A stretch of 64,000 bases of DNA from Noviluteimonas caseinilytica (lineage in GTDB: Bacteria > Pseudomonadota > Gammaproteobacteria > Xanthomonadales > Xanthomonadaceae). The notes under the pieces are model-generated. The model saw only the letters and a program-made list of their open reading frames with translations. It searched no databases and had not been told where the DNA came from. Shown piece after piece: positions 36,573-45,061 of this stretch. Each line of letters opens with the position of its first letter. Position 1 is the stretch's first letter. A program made the translations under genes and the position numbers. The stretch spans positions 434,001 to 498,000 of the forward strand of contig NZ_AP024545.1 in NCBI RefSeq assembly GCF_018406605.1. The letters are read 5' to 3'.

Positions 36573-37367
36573 ATGTTGCACCGCATGCAGACACTCCCCG
36601 CCCTCTTCCTCTCGCACGGCTCGCCCATGCTCGCCGTGCAGGATTCGCCCGCCGGCCGGTTCCTCGATGGCCTCGGCGCGTCGATGCCCAGGCCGCGCGC
36701 CATCGTCGTGGCCTCCGCGCATTTCACGGCCGCGCCGACGCATGTCGGCACGGCGGCGCAACCGCGCACGGTCCACGACTTCGGTGGCTTCCCGCCGCAG
36801 CTGTACGACCTGCGCTACCCGGCGCCCGGCGATCCCGAGCTCGCCAGGGCGATCCTGCATCGCCTCGAAGCGGCGGGCGCGACCGCGACCGCAGCCCCGG
36901 AACACGGCCTCGACCACGGCGTGTGGGTGCCGCTGCGCCGCATGTATCCGGACGCCGACATCCCGGTGGTGCCCGTGTCCGTGGACCCGCGCGGCGATGC
37001 CGCGGCGCACGTCGCCCTCGGCCGCGCCCTCGCCGGGCTGCGCGAAGAAAACGTCCTGGTCATCGGATCCGGCGGCTTCGTGCACAACCTCGGCGACCTC
37101 GACTGGAAAACCCAGGACGCCGCCCTCGCGCCCTGGGCCGCCGGTTTCGCCGACTGGATGCGCGAACGCCTCCAGGCCCACGACCTGCCCGCCCTCCTCG
37201 ACTGGCAGGCGCAGGCCCCGCACGCGAACCGCGCCCATCCCACCGTCGAGCACCTGATGCCGTTGTTCGTCGCACTCGGTGCCGGCGGTGCCACGCCCGC
37301 GGTGCGCACCCTGCATCGTTCGCACGAACTGGGCACCCTCGCGCTGGACGCGTTCGCGTTCGACTGA
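36573..37367 (+). CDS. 4,5-DOPA dioxygenase extradiol-like protein (YgiD/LigB type)
   Basis: A 264-aa member of the class III extradiol dioxygenase (LigB) family related to E. coli YgiD. Likely metal ligands are in LFLSHGSPML (His15), VVASAHF, EHGLDHGVWV and a later GSGGFVHNLGD. These proteins open the ring of L-DOPA in vitro, while their physiological substrate is unclear. The start could also be the second Met at 36585 (MQTLPALF), which matches most relatives better. A FadH-like reductase gene follows after 71 bp. Confidence 0.85.
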   Translation: MLHRMQTLPALFLSHGSPMLAVQDSPAGRFLDGLGASMPRPRAIVVASAHFTAAPTHVGTAAQPRTVHDFGGFPPQLYDLRYPAPGDPELARAILHRLEAAGATATAAPEHGLDHGVWVPLRRMYPDADIPVVPVSVDPRGDAAAHVALGRALAGLREENVLVIGSGGFVHNLGDLDWKTQDAALAPWAAGFADWMRERLQAHDLPALLDWQAQAPHANRAHPTVEHLMPLFVALGAGGATPAVRTLHRSHELGTLALDAFAFD

Positions 37368-37438
37368 GGCCGCGTTCGACCGAACCCTTGCGTGCGGCGG
37401 CGCGGGCGGGCATCGTGCGCGCTCCCGTACGCCGGCGT

Positions 37439-39451
37439 ATGCGAATGCCCTACCCGCACCTGTTCCGCCCGCTGGACCTGGGCTTCGCGACGCTGCGCAA
37501 CCGCATCCTGATGGGCTCGATGCACACGGGCCTGGAAGACCGGGCGCGCGATTTCGACAAGCTCGCCGCGTATTTCGCCGAACGCGCCGAAGGCGGCGCG
37601 GGCCTGATCGTCACCGGCGGCTTCGCGCCCAACATCGTCGGCTGGCTGAAGCCCTTCGCCGGCAAGTTGTCGTGGCGCCACGAGACGCGTCCGCACCGCA
37701 AGGTCACGCAGGCCGTCCACGCGCACGGCGCGCACGTGTGCCTGCAACTGCTGCACGCGGGGCGCTACGCCTACCACCCGTTGTCGGTTGCACCGTCGAA
37801 GCTCAAGGCGCCGATCAATCCGTTCACGCCGCGCGCGTTGTCGGCGCGCGGGGTCGATCGCCAGATCGACGCGTATGCGCGGGCCGCCACGTTCGCGCGC
37901 GAAGCCGGCTACGACGGCGTGGAGCTGATGGGCTCCGAGGGCTATCTCATCAACCAGTTCACCGTCGCGCGCACGAACAAGCGCACCGACGCGTGGGGCG
38001 GCGACGTCGCGCAACGCATGCGCTTCGCCGTGGAGATCGTGCGCCGCGTGCGCGAAGCCTGCGGGCCGGACTTCATCGTCGTGTATCGCCTGTCGATGCT
38101 GGACCTGGTCGAAGGCGGCTCGGACTGGAACGACATCGTGCTGCAGGCGCAGGCGGTCGAGGCCGCAGGCGCGACGATCATCAACACCGGCATCGGCTGG
38201 CACGAAGCGCGCATCCCCACGATCGCGACGTCGGTGCCGCGCGCCGCGTTCGCCGGCGTCACCGCGAAACTGCGCCCGCACGTGCGCGTGCCGCTGGTCG
38301 CCACCAACCGCATCAACATGCCCGACGTCGCCGAACGCGTGCTCGCCGACGGCGGCGCGGACCTCGTGTCGATGGCGCGCCCGCTGCTCGCCGATCCGCA
38401 ATGGCCGAACAAGGCCCGCGCCGGCCGCGCGCACGCGATCAACACCTGCATTGCCTGCAACCAGGCGTGCCTCGACCACGTGTTCGAGAACAAGCGCGCG
38501 AGCTGCCTGGTGAATCCGCGTGCCTGCGCCGAAACCGAACTCGTCATCACGCCCGCCAGCACGCCGCGCCGCATCGCCGTCGTGGGCGCGGGCCCCGCGG
38601 GCCTTGCGTGCGCGACGGAAGCCGCGGCGCGCGGGCACCGCGTCGTGCTGTTCGATGCCGCGGCGGAAATCGGCGGGCAGTTCAACCTCGCCAAGCGCAT
38701 CCCGGGCAAGGAAGAATTCCACGAGACGTTGCGGTACTTCCGGCATCGGCTCGAAGAGACGGGCGTCGACGTGCGCCTGGGTGCACGCGCAGATGCAGAA
38801 ATGCTCGCCGGCTTCGACGCGATCGTGCTCGCCACCGGCGTGTTGCCGCGCGCGGTGGACATCCCCGGCATCACGCATCCCAAAGTGGTCGGCTATCTCG
38901 ACGTGCTCGAAGGCCGCGTCACCTGCGGCGAACGCGTGGCCATCATCGGCGCGGGCGGCATCGGTTTCGACGTCGCCGAATTCCTCGTGCACGACGGCCC
39001 TTCGCCCGCGCTCGACGCAACGCGCTGGATGCACGAATGGGGCATCGATCCTGCGTTCGAAACGCGCGGCGGCCTCGCGCCCGCCTGGCCCGAACCACCG
39101 GCGCGGAAGCTGTGGCTGCTGCAACGCACGCCCGGCAAACCCGGCGCGCGCCTGGGCAAGACCACCGGATGGATCCATCGCGCCACGTTGAAAGCGAAGG
39201 GCGTGCGCATGCTGGGCGGCGTCGAATACCTCGGCATCGACGACCACGGCCTGCACATCCGCATCGAAGGCGCCGAACAGGTGTTGCCCGTCGACCAGGT
39301 GGTGGTGTGCGCCGGCCAGGAGCCGCGCCGCGACCTGCTCGACGCCCTCCCCGACCGCGAAGTCCACGTCATCGGCGGCGCCGACGTGGCGGCAGAGCTG
39401 GACGCCAAGCGCGCCATCGCCCAGGGCACCCGCGTCGCTGCGAATTTGTAA
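37439..39451 (+). CDS. 2,4-dienoyl-CoA reductase-type flavoenzyme (FadH-like, OYE family)
   Basis: A 670-aa multi-domain flavoprotein. The N-terminal (beta/alpha)8 Old Yellow Enzyme domain (about 1-350) binds FMN. The 4Fe-4S cluster motif CIACNQAC plus a fourth Cys after 11 residues comes next. The C-terminal FAD/NADPH part has VVGAGPAGLACA and AIIGAGGIGFD. This is the layout of E. coli FadH, which reduces 2,4-dienoyl-CoA in oxidation of unsaturated fatty acids. Trimethylamine dehydrogenase-like members share it, so the substrate is probable rather than certain. The start may instead be 37445. Confidence 0.88.
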   Translation: MRMPYPHLFRPLDLGFATLRNRILMGSMHTGLEDRARDFDKLAAYFAERAEGGAGLIVTGGFAPNIVGWLKPFAGKLSWRHETRPHRKVTQAVHAHGAHVCLQLLHAGRYAYHPLSVAPSKLKAPINPFTPRALSARGVDRQIDAYARAATFAREAGYDGVELMGSEGYLINQFTVARTNKRTDAWGGDVAQRMRFAVEIVRRVREACGPDFIVVYRLSMLDLVEGGSDWNDIVLQAQAVEAAGATIINTGIGWHEARIPTIATSVPRAAFAGVTAKLRPHVRVPLVATNRINMPDVAERVLADGGADLVSMARPLLADPQWPNKARAGRAHAINTCIACNQACLDHVFENKRASCLVNPRACAETELVITPASTPRRIAVVGAGPAGLACATEAAARGHRVVLFDAAAEIGGQFNLAKRIPGKEEFHETLRYFRHRLEETGVDVRLGARADAEMLAGFDAIVLATGVLPRAVDIPGITHPKVVGYLDVLEGRVTCGERVAIIGAGGIGFDVAEFLVHDGPSPALDATRWMHEWGIDPAFETRGGLAPAWPEPPARKLWLLQRTPGKPGARLGKTTGWIHRATLKAKGVRMLGGVEYLGIDDHGLHIRIEGAEQVLPVDQVVVCAGQEPRRDLLDALPDREVHVIGGADVAAELDAKRAIAQGTRVAANL

Positions 39452-39499
39452 CGCCCGCGGGCGTAGCCTCCGGCGACCACCCGTCGCAGGAGGTTGCCC

Positions 39500-39856
39500 A
39501 TGTACGTCGATGGATTCGTCCTGGCCGTCCCCGAAGCGAACCTGGCCGCCTACCGCAAGATGGCCCGCCTGGGCGGCAAGATCTGGCGCGAACACGGCGC
39601 CCTCGAATACATGGAATGCGTCGCCGACGACGTCAAGCCGGGCAAGCTCACCTCGTTCCCGCAGGCGGTGAAGCTCAAGCCGGGCGAGGTCGTGGTCTTC
39701 TCCTGGATCCTCTACAAGTCCCGCGCGGCGCGCGATCGCATCAACGCGAAGGTCATGGCGGATCCGCGGCTGGCGCAGTTCATGGATCCCAAGTCGCTGC
39801 CCTTCGACGGCAAGCGGATGTTCTTCGGCGGCTTCAAACCCATCGTCCAGATGTGA
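39500..39856 (+). CDS. DUF1428-family protein
   Basis: A 118-aa protein of the DUF1428 (dimeric alpha/beta-barrel-like) family: MYVDGFVLAVPEANLAAYRK, a WREHGALEYMECVADD segment, the VVFSWILYKSRAARD helix, and a KRMFFGGFKPIV end. Function is not established. CAGGAGG at 39486-39492 places the start at 39500 rather than 39494. The gene follows the FadH-like reductase by 48 bp and might be co-transcribed. Confidence 0.85.
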   Translation: MYVDGFVLAVPEANLAAYRKMARLGGKIWREHGALEYMECVADDVKPGKLTSFPQAVKLKPGEVVVFSWILYKSRAARDRINAKVMADPRLAQFMDPKSLPFDGKRMFFGGFKPIVQM

Positions 39857-39886
39857 ACGCAGGCGGGATTGCCCTACCGCATTCAT

Positions 39887-39915
39887 TTGGAAAACACAAG
39901 CAAATCCGATACTTA
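39887..39915 (+). promoter_or_regulatory. weak promoter-like sequence in the 39857-40127 gap
   Basis: TTGGAA, then about 17 bp, then TACTTA in a local AT-rich patch of a 271-bp gap. It could drive the cell-wall hydrolase gene, though 210 bp separate them. The rest of the gap shows nothing clear. Confidence 0.25.
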
Positions 39916-40127
39916 GCGAAGGCGTTCACGCGGCGTTGAGCCTACCGCCGCTACCGTGCGCCCACTTTCTCGCCGGCCGCCTTCCGCAGGCCGGCACCCG
40001 CACGGTCCACGTCGAAGGACCGCGCCCGGGCAAAGGCAGCCACAGAGCCGCCGCCCTCCCCAGTACGCCATGCCGTCCCGGTCGCGCCACGCGACCGCCG
40101 GCGCAACGGAGCAAGGAGCACGACGCA

Positions 40128-40583
40128 ATGAAGCTCGCCTGGATCCTCTGGCTGTCGCAGGTCCTGCCACAGCCGGCCGCCGATTCGCTTTGCCTCAGCA
40201 CCACCGTCTACCTGGAAGCGCGCGACCAGTCCGCGCAGGGCCAGCAGGCCGTGGCCGAAGTCGCCCTGCGGCGCCGCGACAGCGGCCTGTGGGGAGACAA
40301 CCTGTGTTCGGTGGTCACCGCGCGCCACCAGTTCGCGCCCACGATCGTCCCGGCCAGCACGCAGCTGCGCGGCGGCGAGGCCTGGGCCCGCGCCGTCACG
40401 GTGGCGCTGGAAGCCGAACGCAACTGGGCCCTGCCCGACGGCGAGCGCAAGGAACTCGTGCCGGGCGCGAGCCACTTCGCCGCCACCGCGATCGCGAGCC
40501 CCGCGTGGCGCAACGCCCACCAGGTGGCGACGATCGGCGACCACACCTTCTATCGCGTCCAGTCGCTGCCGCCGCGCGGTTGA
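40128..40583 (+). CDS. small cell-wall hydrolase (SleB/hydrolase_2 type)
   Basis: A 151-aa protein made almost only of a SleB-like lytic domain. The catalytic Glu is likely Glu30 in TTVYLEARDQSAQGQQAVAE. It is followed by VALRRRDSGLWGD, CSVVTARHQF and ASHFAAT, with a YRVQ end. The N-terminal 18 residues could be a weak export signal (LAWILWLSQVLP). Enzymes of this family cleave peptidoglycan glycan or stem bonds in cortex or wall remodelling. The ATG is preceded by a CAAGGAG site at 40112-40118. Very short for the family. Confidence 0.82.
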   Translation: MKLAWILWLSQVLPQPAADSLCLSTTVYLEARDQSAQGQQAVAEVALRRRDSGLWGDNLCSVVTARHQFAPTIVPASTQLRGGEAWARAVTVALEAERNWALPDGERKELVPGASHFAATAIASPAWRNAHQVATIGDHTFYRVQSLPPRG

Positions 40584-40657
40584 AATATCGGCACAAGGCG
40601 CGCCCTGCGGCATGCAGCGTTGCGCCGCGCGTGATCGACGCTGCACGCGCGACTGCG

Positions 40658-40663
40658 CATGAT
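40658..40663 (+). promoter_or_regulatory. putative -10 element of the GST gene
   Basis: CATGAT lies 29 nt before the ATG at 40693, a spacing seen at several genes here. The -35 is not clear. Confidence 0.25.
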
Positions 40664-40692
40664 GCGCGCCTCGCATCGAAACGGAGTCGCCG

Positions 40693-41304
40693 ATGAAGTT
40701 GTACTACTCGCCGGGCACGTGCGCCCTCGCCGACCACATCGCGCTGGAATGGATCGGCAAGCCGTTCCAGGCCACGCGCCTGTCGAAGGAAGACCGGCAG
40801 ACGCCGGAATACCTCGCCATCAATCCCGCCGGCGCCGTCCCCGCGCTCGACGTGGACGGCTGGATCCTCACGCAGAACGTGGCGATCCTCAATTACCTCG
40901 CCGACACCCATCCCGACGCGCAGCTCGGCGGCGACGGCACGCCGAAGGGACGCGCCGAAGTGAATCGCTGGCTGTCGTTCGCCAACTCCGACGTGCACCC
41001 GCTCTTCAAGGTGTTCTTCGGCAGCGCCAATTTCCTGGAAGACCCGAAGCTCATCGAGAAGGCGCAGGACAACGCGCGCCAGTCGCTGCGCACGCTGTTC
41101 GAGCGCGCCGACAAGCAACTGGCCGGCAAGCAGTGGATCGCGGGCACGCGTTCGATCGCCGATCCCTACCTGTTCGTCGTGCTGCGCTGGGCGCGCGCGG
41201 TGAAGGTGGACCTGTCGGGCCTGGACCACCTGCACGCGTTCTTCGAACACATGCGCAAGGATCCGGGCGTGCAGAAGGCGCTCGAGGAAGAAGGGCTGGC
41301 GTAA
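40693..41304 (+). CDS. beta-class glutathione S-transferase
   Basis: A 203-aa bacterial beta-class GST. The N-terminal thioredoxin fold has Cys10 in YYSPGTCALADHIALEW, the residue that marks the beta class, and the glutathione-binding NPAGAVPALDVDG loop near residues 50-62. The helical C-terminal domain holds SIADPYLFVVLRWA. It conjugates or reduces electrophiles with glutathione, and many members show low transferase activity. It is flanked downstream by a bidirectional terminator. Confidence 0.93.
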   Translation: MKLYYSPGTCALADHIALEWIGKPFQATRLSKEDRQTPEYLAINPAGAVPALDVDGWILTQNVAILNYLADTHPDAQLGGDGTPKGRAEVNRWLSFANSDVHPLFKVFFGSANFLEDPKLIEKAQDNARQSLRTLFERADKQLAGKQWIAGTRSIADPYLFVVLRWARAVKVDLSGLDHLHAFFEHMRKDPGVQKALEEEGLA

Positions 41305-41319
41305 GCGTCGCCCCCAACG

Positions 41320-41350
41320 AAAAAGGCCGCGCAATGCGCGGCCTTTTTTT
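41320..41350. terminator. bidirectional Rho-independent terminator
   Basis: GGCCGCGC (41325-41332) and GCGCGGCC (41336-41343) with seven T on one side and five A on the other. It ends the GST gene on plus and prpC on minus. Confidence 0.9.
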
Positions 41351-41364
41351 GTGCCTCGAAAGTA

Positions 41365-42534
41365 TCAGCGCTTGTCGATCGGCACGTACGCGCGATCTTC
41401 CGGCCCGATGTAGTTCGCGCTCGGACGGATGATCTTGCCGTCCTCGCGCTGTTCGATCACGTGCGCGGCCCAGCCGGTGGTGCGCGCGATGACGAACAGC
41501 GGCGTGAACATCGGCGTCGGGATGCCCATCATGTGGTAGGCCGACGCGCTGTACCAATCCAGGTTGGGGAACATCTTCTTGGTGTCCCACATCAGCGTCT
41601 CGATGCGCTCGCTCACGTCGAACAGCACCTGGTTGCCGCCGTCGGCGCACAGCGTGCGCGAGATCTCCTTGATGATCGGATTGCGCGGGTCGCTCACGGT
41701 GTAGACCGGGTGACCGAAGCCGATCACGATTTCCTTCCGCTCCACGCGCGCACGGATGTCGGCTTCCGCTTCGTCGGCCGACGCGTAGCGGCTGATGATG
41801 TCCATTGCCACTTCGTTCGCGCCGCCGTGCTTCGGGCCGCGCAGCGCGCCGATCGCGCCGGTGATGCACGAATGCATGTCCGACCCGGTGCCGGCGATCA
41901 CGCGCGCGGTGAAGGTGGACGCATTGAACTCATGCTCGGCGTACAGGATCAGCGACTTGTCCAGCGCGTTGGCATGCAGGTCGCTCGGCTCTTCGCCATG
42001 CAGCAAATGCAGGAAATGCGCCGCGACGCTGTCGTCGTCGGTCTCGCAATCGATGCGGCGGCCGTTGCGCGTGAAGTGCCACCAGTACAGCAACATCGAA
42101 CCGAAGCTGGCGATCAGGCGGTCGGCCAGGTCGCGTGCTTCGGACGCCGGATGGCCTTCGCGTTCCGGCAGCACGGTGCCCAGCACCGAACAGCCCGTGC
42201 GCATCACGTCCATCGGGTGCGCGTTGGCGGGCACCAGTTCCAGCGCTTCCTGCACGATCGCCGGCAGGCCGCGCAGGCGGCTGAGCTTCGTCTTGTACGC
42301 ACGCAGCTGCGAGGCGCTTGGCAGCACGCCATGCACGAGCAGGTGCGCGACTTCCTCGAACGTGGACTTGGTGGCCAGGTCGTGGATGTCGTAACCGCGG
42401 TAGTGCAGGTCGTTGCCGCTGCGGCCCACGGTGCACAGCGCGGTGTTGCCCGCGGCCGTGCCGCTCAGCGCGACGGATTTCTTGGGCTTGAAGCCTGGCG
42501 TGCCAGGGCCGGACGCAGCGGTGTTGTCGCTCAT
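41365..42534 (-). CDS. prpC: 2-methylcitrate synthase
   Basis: A 389-aa citrate-synthase-family protein. It condenses propionyl-CoA with oxaloacetate to 2-methylcitrate. The N-terminal LSGTAAGNTALCTVG and LHYRGYDIHDLA are PrpC-like. The active-site histidines are in IGALRGPKHGGANE and GFGHPVYTVSDPR. Context decides PrpC over GltA: prpB lies upstream on the same strand, with one small membrane protein gene between. The gene ends near a bidirectional terminator. Confidence 0.95.
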   Translation of the reverse strand: MSDNTAASGPGTPGFKPKKSVALSGTAAGNTALCTVGRSGNDLHYRGYDIHDLATKSTFEEVAHLLVHGVLPSASQLRAYKTKLSRLRGLPAIVQEALELVPANAHPMDVMRTGCSVLGTVLPEREGHPASEARDLADRLIASFGSMLLYWWHFTRNGRRIDCETDDDSVAAHFLHLLHGEEPSDLHANALDKSLILYAEHEFNASTFTARVIAGTGSDMHSCITGAIGALRGPKHGGANEVAMDIISRYASADEAEADIRARVERKEIVIGFGHPVYTVSDPRNPIIKEISRTLCADGGNQVLFDVSERIETLMWDTKKMFPNLDWYSASAYHMMGIPTPMFTPLFVIARTTGWAAHVIEQREDGKIIRPSANYIGPEDRAYVPIDKR

Positions 42535-42556
42535 GGGTGCTCCTTACGTGCGTGCA

Positions 42557-43108
42557 TCAGTTTTCGAAATCGCCAGGGCCCGCCGCGGGGCACCGGTCGA
42601 CCGGTCGCTGGACATCGTCCAGCGTCTCGCTGTAATTCTGCGTGGACCAGCATTCGTCCAGCGCCGAGCAGTAGCAAAGGTCCAGCTTCAGTCGGTCGCC
42701 GACGTGGTGGCGCAGCGCCACGAACTGCGCATGGTCGCCCGGCAGCAGGTAGCCGATGTCGTCGCCCGGCGACAGCACCATGCCCGAGAGCGAGCTGTAC
42801 TTCTGCGCGGGATCCGACAGGCCCAGCCGCGTCAGCGCCTGGCCCCAGTTGCGCACGGGCTTGCCGTCCACCGTCACGCGCACCGAGCGCACCACCGCCG
42901 GGCCGACGCCCTTGTTCGCGATGTGGAACTCGCCCGCCATGCCCGCGTTGTAGAACAACACGCGCGGCCACACCTGCGCGCGGATCTGCTGGCGCTGCAG
43001 CGTGGCGGTGTACGCCGCCACGCCCACCGCGACCAGGCCGATCAGGACCGCCGCGATCGCGGTGACGCGATCCCAGTCGGTGCGCGGCGGCGACGCGGCG
43101 TCGCTCAC
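42557..43108 (-). CDS. single-pass membrane protein coupled into prpBC
   Basis: A 183-aa protein with a polar N-terminus (SDAASPPRTDWDR), one transmembrane helix at about 15-36 (TAIAAVLIGLVAVGVAAYTA), and a beta-rich domain probably outside. It contains EFHIANKGVGPAVVRSV, a feature of small immunoglobulin-like or DUF-type periplasmic domains, and two Cys in LCYCS plus one each in DECW and DRCP. Its ATG overlaps the prpB stop (ATGA, 43105-43108), so it is translated with prpB. Function is unknown; no known prp gene matches it. Confidence 0.7.
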   Translation of the reverse strand: MSDAASPPRTDWDRVTAIAAVLIGLVAVGVAAYTATLQRQQIRAQVWPRVLFYNAGMAGEFHIANKGVGPAVVRSVRVTVDGKPVRNWGQALTRLGLSDPAQKYSSLSGMVLSPGDDIGYLLPGDHAQFVALRHHVGDRLKLDLCYCSALDECWSTQNYSETLDDVQRPVDRCPAAGPGDFEN

Positions 43109-43989
43109 CTGGCCGGCTTGGCGAACAATGCGTCGAGCTTGTCCTCGTACGCGTGGTAGCCGAGGTAGTCGTACAACTCGGCGCGTGTCTGCAGCGTCGG
43201 GATCGTGTTCTTCTGCGTGCCTTCGCGGCGTACCGTCTCGTAGAAGCCCAGCGCCGCCTTGTTCATCGCGCGATACGCACCGCAGCAGTACAGCGCGATG
43301 TCGACGTTGGCCCCGCGCAGCTCATCGGTGGTGAAGAACGGCGTCGAACCGAACTCGGTGAGGTTGGCCAGGATCGGCACCTTCACCGCGGCCTTGAAGC
43401 GCCGGTAGTCGTCGAGCGTCTGCATCGCTTCCGGGAAGATCATGTCGGCGCCGGCTTCGACGTACGCGCACGCGCGGTCGATCGCGGCATCGAGGCCTTC
43501 GACCGCGGCCGCGTCGGTGCGCGCCATGATCACGAACGAGGCATCGGTGCGCGCATCCACGGCGGCTTTCACGCGATCGACCATCTCGTCCTTCGGCACG
43601 ACTTCCTTGCCCGGGCGATGGCCGCAGCGCTTCTGCCCGACCTGGTCTTCCATGTGCACGGCGGCGACGCCGACGTTGATGAAGTTGCGGATGGTGCGCG
43701 CGATGTTGAACGCGCCGCCCCAGCCGGTATCGATGTCGACGAGCAGCGGCATTTGCGTCGCGTCCACGATGCGCCGTGCATCGACCAGCACGTCTTCCAT
43801 CGTGCTGATGCCGAGGTCGGGCATGCCGAGCGAATTGGCGGCGACGCCGCCGCCGGACAGGTACAGCGCGCGGTAGCCGGTGCGCTTGGCCATCAGGCCG
43901 GCGTACGCGGTGATCGCGCCCATGACCTGCAGCGGGGTTTCTTCGGAAAGCGCGGCGCGGAAGCGTGCGCCTGCGGTGTTGTTGGACAT
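43105..43989 (-). CDS. prpB: methylisocitrate lyase
   Basis: A 294-aa member of the ICL/PEP mutase family, cleaving 2-methylisocitrate to pyruvate and succinate. The catalytic KRCGH signature is present (QKRCGHRPGKE), with Mg-binding DIDTGWGGA and the family segments YLSGGGVAANSLGMPD and LANLTEFG. The start at 43989 (MSNNTAGARF) is preferred over a GTG six bases further upstream, with a GAGG site close by. The stop overlaps the start of the next membrane protein gene. Confidence 0.96.
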   Translation of the reverse strand: MSNNTAGARFRAALSEETPLQVMGAITAYAGLMAKRTGYRALYLSGGGVAANSLGMPDLGISTMEDVLVDARRIVDATQMPLLVDIDTGWGGAFNIARTIRNFINVGVAAVHMEDQVGQKRCGHRPGKEVVPKDEMVDRVKAAVDARTDASFVIMARTDAAAVEGLDAAIDRACAYVEAGADMIFPEAMQTLDDYRRFKAAVKVPILANLTEFGSTPFFTTDELRGANVDIALYCCGAYRAMNKAALGFYETVRREGTQKNTIPTLQTRAELYDYLGYHAYEDKLDALFAKPAR

Positions 43990-44004
43990 GGTCACCTCGT
44001 AACG

Positions 44005-44030
44005 ACGAAGGCGGCCGTGGCCGCCTTCGT
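44005..44030. repeat. 12-bp perfect inverted repeat between mdh and prpB
   Basis: ACGAAGGCGGCC and GGCCGCCTTCGT meet almost without a loop, 16 bp before prpB and 9 bp after mdh. There is no T tract, so it may be a processing or pausing signal rather than a classical terminator. Confidence 0.5.
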
Positions 44031-44038
44031 GGGTTGCA

Positions 44039-45022
44039 TCAGAGCAAGTGCGCCACGCCGGCGCGCTCTTCTTCGAGCTCGGCCAGCGTCTTGTCCATGC
44101 GCTCGCGGCTGAAATCGTCGACCGGCAGGTTTTCGATGCGCGTGTATTCGCCGTTGGCGGTGGTCACCGGCACGCCGTAGATCACGCCTTCGGGGATGCC
44201 GTAGCTGCCGTCGGACGGCACGCCCATCGTCACCCACTTGCCGTTCGAGCCGAGCACCCAGTCACGCACGTGGTCGATCGCCGCATTGGCGGCCGACGCG
44301 GCCGACGACAGGCCGCGCGCTTCGATGATCGCAGCGCCGCGCTTGCCGACCTTCGGGATGAAGTCGTTGGCGTTCCAGTCGGCGTCGTTGATCTTGTCCT
44401 TCAGCGACGCGCCGCCCGCGGTGGCGAAGCGGTAGTCGGGATACATCGTCGGCGAGTGGTTGCCCCACACGACGAGCTTGTCGATGTCGGCCACGGCCAC
44501 GCCGGCCCTGGTGGCCAGTTGCGACAGCGCGCGGTTGTGGTCCAGGCGCAGCATGGCGGTGAAGTTCTTCGCCGGCAGGGAGGGCGCCGACTTCATCGCG
44601 ATGTACGCATTGGTGTTGGCCGGGTTGCCGACCACGAGCACCTTGACGTTGCGCGAAGCGACGTCGTTGAGCGCCTTGCCCTGCTCGGTGAAGATCTTCG
44701 CGTTTTCGAGCAGCAGGTCCTTGCGCTCCATGCCCGGGCCGCGCGGACGCGCGCCGACCAGCAGGGCGATGTCGGCGTCCTTGAACGCCACGCGCGGATC
44801 ATCCGTGCCGACCATGCCGGCGAGCAGCGGGAACGCGCAGTCCTCGAGCTCCATCATCACGCCCTTGAGCGCGGCCTGCGCCTTCTCGAGCGGCAGCTCC
44901 AGCATCTGCAGGATCACCGGCTGGTCCTTGCCGAGCATTTCGCCCGAAGCGATGCGGAACAGCAGGGCGTAGCCGATCTGGCCGGCAGCGCCGGTGACGG
45001 CGACTCGGACGGGTTGCTTCAT
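44039..45022 (-). CDS. mdh: malate dehydrogenase
   Basis: A 327-aa NAD-dependent malate dehydrogenase. The Rossmann loop is TGAAGQIGYALLFRIASGEM near residues 10-30. The substrate arginines and catalytic set are in ARPRGPGMERKDLL, VVGNPANTNA and WGNHSPTMYPD. It supplies oxaloacetate both to the TCA cycle and to PrpC, whose gene is three positions downstream. It lies 39 bp after the aminotransferase stop in the same direction. Confidence 0.97.
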   Translation of the reverse strand: MKQPVRVAVTGAAGQIGYALLFRIASGEMLGKDQPVILQMLELPLEKAQAALKGVMMELEDCAFPLLAGMVGTDDPRVAFKDADIALLVGARPRGPGMERKDLLLENAKIFTEQGKALNDVASRNVKVLVVGNPANTNAYIAMKSAPSLPAKNFTAMLRLDHNRALSQLATRAGVAVADIDKLVVWGNHSPTMYPDYRFATAGGASLKDKINDADWNANDFIPKVGKRGAAIIEARGLSSAASAANAAIDHVRDWVLGSNGKWVTMGVPSDGSYGIPEGVIYGVPVTTANGEYTRIENLPVDDFSRERMDKTLAELEEERAGVAHLL

Positions 45023-45061
45023 TTCGAACTCCGAAGAACGTATGCGGGGGCGGGAGGGGGG

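Noticed and set aside
39913..40204. Minus-strand frames of 85-92 codons opposite the 39.9-40.2 kb gap
   Set aside because: Arg/Gly-rich shadows overlapping the cell-wall hydrolase start; no ribosome site and no family.
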